Assembly (NCBI GenBank): GCA_934533135.1
Contig: CAKTBG010000003.1
Span: 1-64,000 of the forward strand
Length of the DNA: 64,000 nucleotides
Direction of reading: 5' to 3'
Source: an uncultured Faecalibacterium sp.
GTDB taxonomy: Bacteria; Bacillota; Clostridia; Oscillospirales; Ruminococcaceae
In this document: in pieces, positions 53,636-61,516 of the stretch
How the letters are laid out: each line of letters opens with the position of its first letter
Position numbering within the stretch: the stretch's first letter is position 1
The notes under the pieces: generated by a model
What the model was told of the DNA's origin: nothing
The model's database searches: none
The model's input: only the letters and a program-made list of their open reading frames with translations
Made by a program: the position numbers and the translations under genes

Positions 53636-53740
53636 GCCCTCTCAGGCCGCTTCGCGTCCAGCTTGTCCTCCCTCTGTCGCTAAACGCGACATCTCCCTCC
53701 GGCCGGAGGGCGTCTTTCAAAGGGAGAGCCCTTGGCAGTC
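53636..53740. repeat. REP-like palindromic element F
   Basis: CCCTCTCAGGCCGCTTCGCG...CCGGCCGGAGGGCG...GGGAGAGCCCTTGGCAG, a diverged member of the family. With element G it takes up most of the 400-bp gap 53531-53930. A TATACT at 53623-53628 may be a promoter but no good -35 is seen. Confidence 0.7.
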
Positions 53741-53873
53741 CGGTAATCTTTCGATGGAGTCGCCTTCGGCTCCCGAGATGCCGGGCCTTGCGGTCTGGAT
53801 TCACAGCATCGCACCCGCTATCCTATAACAGCAGGGCCATCGCTTTGGAGGGCAACGCAAGAACTGATCCGAT

Positions 53874-53930
53874 ATGCCAATGGCTCCCCCTTTGGGGGAG
53901 CTGGCGAACGAAGTGAGACTGAGAGGGTTT
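53874..53930. repeat. REP-like palindromic element G, joined to the next start codon
   Basis: ATGCCAATGGCTCCCCCTTT, then GGGGGAGCTGGC and GACTGAGAGGGTTT. The last GAGAGGG acts as the apparent ribosome binding site for the ATG at 53931. Confidence 0.75.
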
Positions 53931-54788
53931 ATGCCAAACATCATCATCATCGGCTCCGGCCCGGCGGGGGTATCCGCCGCCTTATACACCGCCCGGGCGG
54001 GGATCGAAACCACGGTGCTGACCAAAGGTCCCGGCGCGCTGGACCGCGCCGAAAAGATCCAGAATTACTATGGTTTTGCAGAGCCGGTCTCCGGCGCAGA
54101 GCTGGAACGCCGGGGCATCGAGGGCGCAAAAGCGGTCGGGGTGCAGTTCGTCACCACCGAGGTGGTGGGGCTGACCTACACCGACCGGCTGACCGTCGAG
54201 ACGCTGCACGGCGACTACCCGGCAGACGCCGTGATCCTTGCCACCGGAGCTTCCCGCACCGTGCCGCAGATCCCGGGGCTGCCCGGACTGGAAGGGCACG
54301 GCGTGAGCTACTGTGCCGCCTGCGATGCGTTTTTCTACCGGGGCAGGGATGTGGCCGTCCTCGGCAGCGGCGAGTATGCCCTGCATGAGGTGCAGGCGTT
54401 GCTCCCGGTGGCGGGCAGCGTGACTCTGCTGACCAATGGAATGCCGCTGACGGCGCAGTTCCCGCCCGAGGTGAAGATCTGCCCCCAGAAAGTCCATGCC
54501 ATCCTCGGGGAAACGCGGGTTTCCGGCGTGCAGCTGACCGATGGCACCGAGCTGCCGGCGGCGGGGGTGTTCGTCGCGCTGGGGGTGGCGGGCAGCACCG
54601 CGCTTGCCCGGAAACTGGGAGCCGCAGTGGACGGGAACCGGATCGTGACCGACGAACGCATGATGACCACCATCCCCGGCCTGTACGCGGCCGGGGACTG
54701 CACCGGCGGGCTGCTGCAGGTGGCAAAGGCGGTCTATGAGGGGGCTTTGGCCGGTACAGAGGCCGCGAAAGCATTACGAAAGGGATAA
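53931..54788 (+). CDS. Thioredoxin-reductase-like FAD/NAD(P)H oxidoreductase
   Basis: 285 residues. FAD motif IIIIGSGPAGVSAALYTARAG at the start; redox site SYCAACDAFFY (CxxC near residues 128-131); second dinucleotide motif VLGSGEYALHE, slightly unlike the usual GGGDSA; C-terminal FAD block GLYAAGDCTGGLLQVAKAV. At 285 residues it is shorter than typical TrxB (about 310). The NADPH-specificity arginines of TrxB are not evident, so the electron donor or partner may differ (for example ferredoxin-dependent or NADH-type relatives). The only ribosome binding site is part of a REP element. It is followed after 3 nt by a Crp/Fnr gene. Confidence 0.82.
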   Translation: MPNIIIIGSGPAGVSAALYTARAGIETTVLTKGPGALDRAEKIQNYYGFAEPVSGAELERRGIEGAKAVGVQFVTTEVVGLTYTDRLTVETLHGDYPADAVILATGASRTVPQIPGLPGLEGHGVSYCAACDAFFYRGRDVAVLGSGEYALHEVQALLPVAGSVTLLTNGMPLTAQFPPEVKICPQKVHAILGETRVSGVQLTDGTELPAAGVFVALGVAGSTALARKLGAAVDGNRIVTDERMMTTIPGLYAAGDCTGGLLQVAKAVYEGALAGTEAAKALRKG

Positions 54789-54791
54789 ATC

Positions 54792-55490
54792 ATGGCGGAT
54801 ATCACAAAAAAGCAGGACGTGAACCCGGAGTGTCTGGCCTGCGCCTTCCCCTTCTGGGAGAAGTTGACGCCGGACGAACAGCAGCAGCTCTGCCGCCAGA
54901 CCCGGCCGGTATTTTACCGGAAGGGGGAACGGGTCCACAGCCCGGTGGAAAACTGTGTCGGCATCCTGCTGCTCCGGTCGGGGCAGCTGCGCGCCTACCT
55001 GCTCTCGGAGGATGGCCGGGATGTGACCCTCTACCGCCTGTTCCAAGGCGAGGTCTGCATCCTGTCGGCCTCCTGCGTGCTGGATTCGGTCAACTTTGAC
55101 CTCTACATCGACGCCGAGGAGGACACCGAGGCCTACTGCATCGGCGCGGGCGTGTTCCGGCGGCTGATGCAGCAGAACGTGTATGTCCGCTGCTATGCCT
55201 ACCAGATGACGGCGGAGCGGTTCTCGGACACCATGTGGACCATGCAGCAGATCCTCTTTATGAGCGGCGACCGGCGGCTGGCGATCGTCCTGACCGACGA
55301 GCTGGCCAAGACCGGCGGCAGCGAGCTGCGGATGACCCACGACCAGATTGCCCGGTATATGGGGTCTGCCCGTGAGGTGGTGAGCCGCCTGCTGAAATAT
55401 TTTGCGCAGGAGGGGCTGGTCCGCCTTTCCCGCGGCGGCATCACCGTGCTGGATAAGAAACGCCTGCAGGAGATCGCACGAGGAGAATGA
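54792..55490 (+). CDS. Crp/Fnr-family transcriptional regulator
   Basis: 232 residues. The cyclic-nucleotide-binding-like domain covers about 30-140 (VFYRKGERVHSPVENCVGIL, LLRSGQLRAYLLSEDGRDVT, LYRLFQGEVCILSASCVLDS). The helix-turn-helix is MTHDQIARYMGSAREVVSRL with the wing GLVRLSRGGITVLD. Near the N-terminus NPECLAC holds a CxxC pair (residues 14 and 17), and CILSASCV two more cysteines, so redox or Fe-S sensing is possible. The co-transcribed thioredoxin-reductase-like gene supports a redox role, but the ligand is unknown. Confidence 0.88.
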   Translation: MADITKKQDVNPECLACAFPFWEKLTPDEQQQLCRQTRPVFYRKGERVHSPVENCVGILLLRSGQLRAYLLSEDGRDVTLYRLFQGEVCILSASCVLDSVNFDLYIDAEEDTEAYCIGAGVFRRLMQQNVYVRCYAYQMTAERFSDTMWTMQQILFMSGDRRLAIVLTDELAKTGGSELRMTHDQIARYMGSAREVVSRLLKYFAQEGLVRLSRGGITVLDKKRLQEIARGE

Positions 55491-55525
55491 AAAAAGACGC
55501 TGTGTCGATCGACACAGCGTCTTTT
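55491..55525 (+). terminator. Terminator of the reductase - Crp operon
   Basis: A perfect palindrome (AAAGACGCTGTGTC with GACACAGCGTCTTT) flanked by A and T tracts, between convergent genes. Confidence 0.92.
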
Positions 55526-55545
55526 GCTGCACAAAACGGGAGGCG

Positions 55546-56028
55546 TTAGCCCTTGCAGCCCTGTTCTTCCCAGTCGCCGAAATCGGAAGCGTCCGCGATC
55601 TTGGTCGCATCAAACTTGCCGTTCTCGTCCTTGGGGGCCACGGCGGGGCCGGCCTCGACGGGGTTCGGGTTTGGAGCCTCCGGGTCGAACGCGGGCGTTT
55701 CTTCTGCCGTGTCCGAAGCGGGTGCGGCAGCTTCCGCAGCCGGGGTCTCGGCCGCGGCTGGCGTGGTGGAGGAAGCCGCCGTCTCGGGGGTCGCAGCGAC
55801 AGGAGGCCATGCGCTGCCCGGCTCTGCGGGCTGTGCGGCCTCCCCCTCGGCGTAAGCCACGGCCACCTTTTCGGCTTCGGCGGCGTCCTTTTCGGCTTCC
55901 TCGGGGAATTCGACCTGCTCCACATGGAGCGGGTCTTTTTCGTTCAGGATCTTGTCCAGAACCACGATGGCGGCACCGGTGACGGCGACAGCTGCAGCAG
56001 TGCCCAGAATGCGGAACAGCGTTTTCAT
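55546..56028 (-). CDS. Membrane-anchored Ala/Glu/Pro-rich hypothetical protein
   Basis: 160 residues. MKTLFRILGTAAAVAVTGAA is an N-terminal membrane anchor or signal. Residues 45-140 are low-complexity Ala/Glu/Pro/Thr, probably disordered and extended outside the membrane. The end, GKFDATKIADASDFGDWEEQ plus GCKG, is more ordered and may be the functional tip. AAGGAGG precedes ATG 56028. It follows the G3E GTPase gene by 26 nt on the same strand. No family recognised. Confidence 0.65.
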   Translation of the reverse strand: MKTLFRILGTAAAVAVTGAAIVVLDKILNEKDPLHVEQVEFPEEAEKDAAEAEKVAVAYAEGEAAQPAEPGSAWPPVAATPETAASSTTPAAAETPAAEAAAPASDTAEETPAFDPEAPNPNPVEAGPAVAPKDENGKFDATKIADASDFGDWEEQGCKG

Positions 56029-56054
56029 GGGAAATGCCTCCTTGTTTTTTCCGT

Positions 56055-57017
56055 TTAAGAGAAGGTTACGACATCGTTCAGCGGTTTCTGACCCGGCTCC
56101 ACCGAGAGGGCGGTCAGCACGGGACCCTTGCCGCGGTAGATGTTGTGGAACTTGTAATTGACCTTGGCGGTCACGACCACCCACGCACGCTGCTCGAGAG
56201 CCTTGTAGCCCTCGAACACGCAGGGGAAGCCAACAAACTGGATGTCCTGTACGCAGCAGGTCATGGCGAACCGGCCGGGCACGAAGCTGTTTTTGCCGGC
56301 GCGGTTGGTCTGGCAGACCTGTGCGAGGAATTTGACGGTCTTGCCTGCGTATTTTTCCGGCTCATCCTGACAATCCATGTACCAGATGCCGAAATCGTCG
56401 TCCGGGATCTCGATGACCGGGGCGTTGATGTCGAAGGGCAGCGGATCGGGGATGTCGTCGTAGGCCACGCTGCCGTCGGCAAACTCGTAGGCGATGTCGC
56501 ACTTGCGGGAAGCCTGCCGCACCAGCTTGTGCAGCTCCTGCCGGGCATCGTCGTTGTTGACGGCCTCGGCGCGGTTGAAAACGATCAGCTCGCTGCGGGC
56601 GATCTTGTCCAGCATCAGCGCACGCATGGAATTGTCGCGGGCATAGGTCAGGGCGGTGGTGCCGTCGGCGGTGGCGATGCACTGGTAGACGATCCAGTTT
56701 TCGGGCAGATTGTTGGCCAGATCCTGCAGCATCCACATTCCGTTGTATTCGATGACCACGCGGCCGGCGTCGGCTTCCTTGGCCAGCTTTGCGAGGTGCT
56801 GGGGGTTCAGCTCGGCCTTGTCCTCGAGGTTGTAGAGGGTCACGCCCGGGAAGGCGAATTTTTTCGGGCTGTACTCTTCTTCGCCCTCCTCGCAGACCAG
56901 CAGCAGGGTCTTGTCGCCGGAGTCAAAGTTGGGGTCTTCAAAGGTCTCCTGAATGAACTTGGTCTTGCCGCTCTCGAGAAAGCCCACAAACAGGTAGACC
57001 GGGATTTCATTAGCCAT
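56055..57017 (-). CDS. G3E-family GTPase-like protein with DUF1980/TIGR03943-like C-terminus
   Basis: 320 residues. The P-loop is VGFLESGKTKFIQET (GxxxxGKT-like, ESGKT), followed by LLVCEEGEEEY and, in place of the usual CxCC metal motif, VVIEYNGMW. The C-terminal third (KTVKFLAQVCQTNRAGKNSF, then RFAMTCCVQDIQFVGFPCVF) is a separate beta-rich OB-like domain as in TIGR03943/YcgQ proteins. These pairs of G3E proteins are thought to be involved in metal handling. It lies 28 nt downstream of the His-rich CobW-like gene and is surely co-transcribed with it. Confidence 0.8.
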   Translation of the reverse strand: MANEIPVYLFVGFLESGKTKFIQETFEDPNFDSGDKTLLLVCEEGEEEYSPKKFAFPGVTLYNLEDKAELNPQHLAKLAKEADAGRVVIEYNGMWMLQDLANNLPENWIVYQCIATADGTTALTYARDNSMRALMLDKIARSELIVFNRAEAVNNDDARQELHKLVRQASRKCDIAYEFADGSVAYDDIPDPLPFDINAPVIEIPDDDFGIWYMDCQDEPEKYAGKTVKFLAQVCQTNRAGKNSFVPGRFAMTCCVQDIQFVGFPCVFEGYKALEQRAWVVVTAKVNYKFHNIYRGKGPVLTALSVEPGQKPLNDVVTFS

Positions 57018-57045
57018 AAATGGTTGCTCCTATTTCCATGATGAA

Positions 57046-58275
57046 TCAGCAGCCGAACAGGGCAGCGATGGCCTTCTCGTCCAGCTTGGAACCGATGACG
57101 ACCAGCTTGCCGCCGACGTCGGCACCGCGGGCGCGGACTTCCCACTCGCCGGGAACGTAGTCGAACTCCAGCCAGCCCTCTGCGCCGCCGTCCACGATGC
57201 CCTTGGAGCGGAGGATCATGCCGTAATTGCCGGTGTCCAGCGCGGTGAGGGCGTGCTCAAGGTCGGCCTTGGAGAACTTGCGGGCCGTCTCGATGCCCCA
57301 GCTGGTAAAGACCTCGTCGGCGTCGTGGTCGTGATGATGGTGATGATGGCAGCAGTGGCCGTCGTGATGATGCTCGTCCTCGTCCTCGTGATCGTGGTGA
57401 TGGCAGCAATGACCGTCGTGATCGTGGTCATCGTCATCCTCATGGTCGTGGTGATGGCAGCAATGGCCGTCGTGATCGTGGTCGTCCTCGTCGTCATGGT
57501 CGTGGTGATGGCAGCAGTGGCCGTCATGATCGTCCTCGTCGTCGTGGTGATGATGGCCGCAGCTGCAGACGCCGTTCTCATCGTAATGATGATGGTGATG
57601 ATGCTCTTCGTCCTCGTCCTCATGGGCGTGCTCGGCGTTGGCCTTGGCCGCCATCTCGATCAGCTCGGCCTTGAAGTCGTCCTTGGTGGACATGGCCTTC
57701 AGGATCTGCTCGCCGGTCAGGGCATCCCACGGGGTGGTCACGATGGTGGCGGTGGGGTTCTTCTCGCGCAGCAGGGCGACGGCTGCGGCGATCTTCTCCT
57801 CGGTGGCGTTCTGGGTGCGGCTGAGGAGGATGCAGCTTGCGTGGCTGATCTGATCGTCGTAGAACTCGCCGAAGTTCTTCATATACATCTTGACCTTGTT
57901 CACATCGGCGACGGTGACAAAGCTGTTCAGCTGGACGTCCAGATGCTCGGCCACGCCCTCGACGGCGCGAGTCACGTCGGACAGCTTGCCGACGCCGGAG
58001 GGCTCGATCACGATGCGGTCGGGGTGATACTGCTCGACCACCTGCTGCAGGGCCGTGCGGAAGTCGCCCACCAGAGAGCAGCAGATGCAGCCAGCGTTCA
58101 GCTCGTTGATCTGGATGCCGGACTCCTTCAGGAAGCCGCCGTCGATGCCGATCTCACCGAACTCGTTCTCGATCAGCACGACCTTCTGGCCTGCAAAGGA
58201 CTCCTTGATGAGCTTCTTGATGAGGGTGGTCTTACCGGCACCAAGGAAGCCGGAGAAAATATCGATCTTGGTCAT
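57046..58275 (-). CDS. CobW/G3E-family GTPase metallochaperone with long His/Cys/Asp-rich insert
   Basis: 409 residues. P-loop FSGFLGAGKTTLIKKL at residues 7-22; VLIENEFGEIGIDGGFL; the conserved metal-binding GCICCSLVGDF (CxCC) at 62-72; EPSGVGKLSDVTRAV. Residues about 215-322 are a low-complexity insert with four copies of a unit based on HDGHCCHHHDHED plus CSCGHHHH. The C-terminal CobW_C domain follows (FTSWGIETARKFSKADLEHA, RAGADVGGKLVVIGSKLD-like end). Such proteins deliver zinc or other metals to client enzymes when metal is scarce. An upstream palindrome for a Zur-like factor was looked for without a clear hit. Confidence 0.9.
   Translation of the reverse strand: MTKIDIFSGFLGAGKTTLIKKLIKESFAGQKVVLIENEFGEIGIDGGFLKESGIQINELNAGCICCSLVGDFRTALQQVVEQYHPDRIVIEPSGVGKLSDVTRAVEGVAEHLDVQLNSFVTVADVNKVKMYMKNFGEFYDDQISHASCILLSRTQNATEEKIAAAVALLREKNPTATIVTTPWDALTGEQILKAMSTKDDFKAELIEMAAKANAEHAHEDEDEEHHHHHHYDENGVCSCGHHHHDDEDDHDGHCCHHHDHDDEDDHDHDGHCCHHHDHEDDDDHDHDGHCCHHHDHEDEDEHHHDGHCCHHHHHHDHDADEVFTSWGIETARKFSKADLEHALTALDTGNYGMILRSKGIVDGGAEGWLEFDYVPGEWEVRARGADVGGKLVVIGSKLDEKAIAALFGC
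57310..57625. repeat. Tandem repeats coding for the metal-binding insert
   Basis: The DNA repeats GTGATGGCAGCA(A/G)TG and CGTCGTGATCGTGGTC-like units with a period of about 54 nt, four to five times. Repeat number is likely to vary by slippage, changing the metal capacity of the protein. Confidence 0.8.
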
Positions 58276-58505
58276 AGTTTAAAATGCCTCTTTCTTTTTC
58301 GCAAAGTCCGCAGCGGACTTTTTCAGCAATCAGAGCCGCAGAGTGCTGGCTCATAACGATCTTACACTCCTATTATAACAAGGCTGTCAATGGGATAAGG
58401 GCCTTTTTCAAGAAGAATTTGTAACTTTTTTGCGGTTTGGGGGCGGTACGCGGATCCCTGCCCCATCGCCTGAAACGGATTGTAAACCTTGCTGCGGATT
58501 TAAAG
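58276..58505. other. Divergent intergenic region cobW-like / bioY
   Basis: A TATAAT for the minus-strand gene lies at about 58374-58379 but its -35 is unclear. TTGTAAACC at 58480-58488 looks like half of a BirA operator; a matching second half at the right distance is not found. Nothing else is recognised. Confidence 0.35.
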
Positions 58506-58534
58506 TTGACCCATCCGGGCTTTTCTGGTTTAAT
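58506..58534 (+). promoter_or_regulatory. Promoter of bioY
   Basis: TTGACC at 58506-58511 and TTTAAT at 58529-58534, spacer 17 nt. Confidence 0.55.
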
Positions 58535-58594
58535 CGGAGCGTGATCTGCGGCTCACCGACACAAGAGCCGCCATTCGAGGAGGATATTTTCAGT

Positions 58595-59146
58595 ATGAAT
58601 CAGTCCAACAAATTTTCGGTACGGGAGATCTGCTACGCAGGTCTTTTTGCTGCCGTCATCGCGGTGATGGCACAGATCTCCATCCCCATGCCGTTGGGTG
58701 TGCCCATGACCATGCAGACCTTCGCCATCACGCTGGCGGCGGTGGTGCTGGGCTCCAAGCTTTCCGCCATTTCCACGCTGGTCTACGTCCTGCTGGGTGC
58801 CGTGGGCGTGCCGGTGCTGGCCAACTTCTCCGGCGGCATCGACAAGCTCGTTGGGCCTACCGGCGGCTTCCTGCTCTCCTTCCCACTCATGGCCTACCTC
58901 ATCGGTCTGGGTGTGGAGCATAAAGACGATTTCAAGGGTGCGTTTGTGGTCTTCCTCATCCTTGGCACCGTTGTCAACTACGTTGTCGGCGTGGCCATGT
59001 TCGTCGTGGTGGCGCACAGCACCGTGGCCGTGGGGATCTCGGCCTGTGTGCTGCCCTTTATCCCCACCGCGATCCTCAAGGCGGTGCTGGCTTCCCTGCT
59101 GGGTCTGAACCTGCGGAAACGGATTCCCGGGCTGAAGACCGCATGA
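58595..59146 (+). CDS. bioY: BioY biotin transporter S-component
   Basis: 183 residues, six membrane helices. Family phrases: AQISIPMPLGVPMTMQTFAI, VLGSKLSAISTLVYVLLGAV, GVPVLANFSGGIDKLVGPTG and GGFLLSFPLMAYLIG. It is the substrate-binding subunit of an ECF transporter; no ATPase or EcfT genes are near, so it would share a common ECF module or act alone. AGGAGG precedes ATG 58595 by about 10 nt. It overlaps the DUF1284 gene by 4 nt. Confidence 0.94.
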   Translation: MNQSNKFSVREICYAGLFAAVIAVMAQISIPMPLGVPMTMQTFAITLAAVVLGSKLSAISTLVYVLLGAVGVPVLANFSGGIDKLVGPTGGFLLSFPLMAYLIGLGVEHKDDFKGAFVVFLILGTVVNYVVGVAMFVVVAHSTVAVGISACVLPFIPTAILKAVLASLLGLNLRKRIPGLKTA

Positions 59147-59547
59147 GCATCGTACTGCGCCCGCATCACCTGCTCTGCACACAGGGCTACTCCGGCCACG
59201 GCTACGATGATGCGTTTGTCGCCCATATGAACGAGATCGTCCATGCGCTGCGCGAGGTGCCCGGCACCAAGATCCAGCTTACCTTTTCCACAGATACGCT
59301 TTGCTCCTGCTGCCCCCACAAAAAGGGCGAAGATCTCTGCGACACGCAGGAAAAAGTGAAACGCTTCGACCGCAAGACGGTGGAATACTTCGGTCTGGAA
59401 GAGAAGGAATACGTCTATCAGGATCTCATCCGTGCCATCGACGCAAACGCGACCCCTGCGATCTTGGCGGATATCTGCCGCGATTGCAGCTGGTTCCCCA
59501 TCAGTGCCTGCTGCAAGAACATCTGCTCCGGACGCTACGTCAAGTGA
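59143..59547 (+). CDS. DUF1284-family cysteine-rich protein
   Basis: 134 residues. The start RPHHLLCTQGYSGHGYDDAF is the DUF1284 signature. Cysteines are many and grouped: CSCCPHKKGEDLC, CRDCSW, CCKNIC. The pattern suggests one or two Fe-S clusters, although this is not proven for the family. ATG overlaps the bioY stop (ATGA), so both are translated together, hinting at a role tied to biotin or to a biotin-pathway Fe-S enzyme. Confidence 0.88.
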   Translation: MSIVLRPHHLLCTQGYSGHGYDDAFVAHMNEIVHALREVPGTKIQLTFSTDTLCSCCPHKKGEDLCDTQEKVKRFDRKTVEYFGLEEKEYVYQDLIRAIDANATPAILADICRDCSWFPISACCKNICSGRYVK

Positions 59548-59572
59548 GCGGCTGCTTCGGAGATAAAAAAAG

Positions 59573-59617
59573 AGAAAAAGGCTGCTCGATGCGATAAAAC
59601 GCACCGGGCAGCCTTTT
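59573..59617. terminator. Bidirectional terminator between DUF1284 and DUF5808 genes
   Basis: AAAAAGGCTGC pairs with GCAGCCTTTTT around an inner TGCG/CGCA hairpin. Confidence 0.9.
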
Positions 59618-59626
59618 TGCGCCGCG

Positions 59627-60982
59627 TTATGCAGGAGCGTGAAGCCGCAGCCATTCTGCGATCTGCCGGGTCTGTTCGGGGGTCTCGGCGGTGAACCAAT
59701 AGGTTCGACTTTCTGTTTCGATGCGGAGAAACACGGGGGCGGTGGGGTCAAGGCAGAATTTCGCCGCGCCCTCCCCCGAAACGGAGAAATCGCCCTCGAG
59801 GTAATGGGGCAGCCCCACGCCGAAGACACGAGAGCTTCCGGGCAGAGAATCCCGAAGCTCGACCTCCGTGATCTCATCCAATGGGATGGTGTACTTCTCC
59901 TTCGAGCCGTGGAGGGAGACAAGGGTGTTCTCGCTGGTGACTTCCAGCGCGGGCGGGTCGGAATCCACCATGCCGAGGATCGGCCCGATGAGCAGGCAGA
60001 GCAGCAGAACCGCTGCCACGGAGATCAGATAAAGTTTGCCGCCCTTCGTGGCGAGGTTGACCGTGGTGCCGATGCCGAGACGCTTGGCGACCATGGTGCG
60101 GTTGTCGGACGGGTTATAGTAGAGCACACCGCCCAGCCATGCGTCGTCTTCGTCCGCGAGGATGTCCGCACCGGCGGTCAGGTGCTCCTGTGTGCGGCGG
60201 AGGGAGAGCTCCATCCAGAGCGACCCGGCGAGGATCACCACAGTCAGCAGCAGGAGGACGACCAGATAAAAGCGGGAATTCTGGAAGATTGCCATACACA
60301 GATTCAGCACGCCGCACGCCCAGAGGTTGAACCGCCAGAACCGATCCCAGTAAAGCCGCCGCACCCGGACAAGCGTTTGGTTGCGGGCAGAATCGCTCGT
60401 TATCATATCGGCACGGCGGCGGAAGAGCCACCGCCCGCAGATCCAGAGCAGAACCAGCGAGAGGGCGTCGGCCAGATAGACCCCGCGCAGCACGACCGGC
60501 TGCCCGGGAACCAATGCCGGGAGAACGCTGAGTACCAGCGGCAGGAGCAGCGTCCAGAGGCCGATGGGCTTCGGGAGAGAACATTCCGAAGCAGCCGTGT
60601 CCACGATCCGCACTGCGGGCGTGACCGGCCATTGCTGCTCCTTTTTAAGGGCTTTCAGCTCCCGGTTCGCCTTGAGGTAGGGCAGATAGGGCAGGAACAT
60701 CATTGCGAGCAGCCAGACGATCCACAGCGTCATGGAGACCATGATATTCTGGATGAAAAACAGCGGAACGCTGATAAGGATCAGCAAAACACAGACAAGA
60801 TCCAGCCGCCTCCGGAATGTCCGCACGGTCTGCGAGACCTCCGGCAGAGCGTCGGCTTCCTCGGGCAGAGTGACGCCCAGCAGCAGCCCTTTCTGGTGCC
60901 GGGTCTGGTTGCGCAGTTCCGCATAGACGAGAACCAGACAGCCGTAAAAACAGACGGCCATGATAAGGTTGAACAGGAACAT
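59627..60982 (-). CDS. Polytopic membrane protein with DUF5808 motif
   Basis: 451 residues. Nine or so hydrophobic segments in the first 330 residues. The segment WLGGVLYYNPSDNRTMVAKR LGIGTTVNLA (near residue 290) is the DUF5808 signature. The last 110 residues form a soluble, PH-like or immunity-type domain (IPLDEITEVELRDSLP, YWFTAETPEQTRQIAEWL). DUF5808/DUF1648-type proteins are commonly paired with YtrA-type GntR regulators, as here (2-nt gap). Their role is unknown, perhaps in envelope stress. Confidence 0.78.
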   Translation of the reverse strand: MFLFNLIMAVCFYGCLVLVYAELRNQTRHQKGLLLGVTLPEEADALPEVSQTVRTFRRRLDLVCVLLILISVPLFFIQNIMVSMTLWIVWLLAMMFLPYLPYLKANRELKALKKEQQWPVTPAVRIVDTAASECSLPKPIGLWTLLLPLVLSVLPALVPGQPVVLRGVYLADALSLVLLWICGRWLFRRRADMITSDSARNQTLVRVRRLYWDRFWRFNLWACGVLNLCMAIFQNSRFYLVVLLLLTVVILAGSLWMELSLRRTQEHLTAGADILADEDDAWLGGVLYYNPSDNRTMVAKRLGIGTTVNLATKGGKLYLISVAAVLLLCLLIGPILGMVDSDPPALEVTSENTLVSLHGSKEKYTIPLDEITEVELRDSLPGSSRVFGVGLPHYLEGDFSVSGEGAAKFCLDPTAPVFLRIETESRTYWFTAETPEQTRQIAEWLRLHAPA

Positions 60983-60984
60983 CG

Positions 60985-61356
60985 TTATCCCTCCATTTCA
61001 GAGAACGCGGCTTTGCACTGAGCGAGAAATTCCTCCTGTGAAAGTCCGGCGGCTTTCGCCTCGCCTGCCAGCAATCGCAGCTGCGCGAGCTGCTGGGCAG
61101 ACAGGCATTTGCTGCCCGGCGGGGCGCAGACCACCGCACCGTTCCGGCGGTCGGTGACGAGATAGCCCTCGCTCTTGAGCAGCTGATACGCCTTGCTGAC
61201 GGTCATCACGTTGACGCCCGCATCCTCGGCCAAAGCCCGGGTCGTCGGCAGACGCTCCCCGGGCAGGAGCTGGCCGCCCGCCACGGCCAGCACCACCTGA
61301 TCGCGGATCTGTTTGTAAATGGGAACATCGCTTTGGAAATCCAAGCAGAAGAGCAT
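60985..61356 (-). CDS. YtrA-subfamily GntR transcriptional regulator
   Basis: 123 residues. Winged helix DVPIYKQIRDQVVLAVAGGQ, RLPTTRALAEDAGVNVMTVS and KAYQLLKSEGYLVTDRRNGA, then a short helical tail of about 45 residues, the YtrA layout with no ligand-binding domain. ATG 61356 is chosen because AGAGGTG lies 6 nt before it; a GTG nine bases upstream is possible. It is the first gene of a two-gene unit with the DUF5808 protein and probably represses it. Confidence 0.88.
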   Translation of the reverse strand: MLFCLDFQSDVPIYKQIRDQVVLAVAGGQLLPGERLPTTRALAEDAGVNVMTVSKAYQLLKSEGYLVTDRRNGAVVCAPPGSKCLSAQQLAQLRLLAGEAKAAGLSQEEFLAQCKAAFSEMEG

Positions 61357-61382
61357 TTGGCTCACCTCTTTCTGTATTATAG

Positions 61383-61411
61383 AGAATAATACAAATGATA
61401 CAAAATGTCAA
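61383..61411 (-). promoter_or_regulatory. Promoter of the YtrA - DUF5808 operon
   Basis: On the minus strand TTGACA (61411-61406) and TATTCT (61388-61383), spacer 17 nt. Short AT-rich direct repeats (ATAATACAAATGATACAAAA) in the spacer are a plausible YtrA-type operator. It lies back to back with the pepP promoter. Confidence 0.65.
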
Positions 61412-61424
61412 GGCTGTTTGCGGA

Positions 61425-61453
61425 TTGCATTCTTGCAGCAAGGATGCTACAAT
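61425..61453 (+). promoter_or_regulatory. Promoter of the aminopeptidase P gene
   Basis: TTGCAT at 61425-61430 and TACAAT at 61448-61453, spacer 17 nt; only 13 bp from the -35 of the divergent promoter. Confidence 0.6.
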
Positions 61454-61516
61454 AAAGTACAGCAAACCACCGCCGCCGGACGTTTTTCCGGCAGAATAAG
61501 AAAGAAGGTTCGTTCT

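Noticed and set aside
57310-57625. CRISPR or minisatellite unrelated to coding
   Set aside because: The repeats are in frame inside the CobW-like gene and code for its metal-binding insert.
58374-58400. Zur-type operator upstream of the CobW-like gene
   Set aside because: AT-rich stretch and a TATAAT are present, but no symmetric Zur-like palindrome could be drawn.
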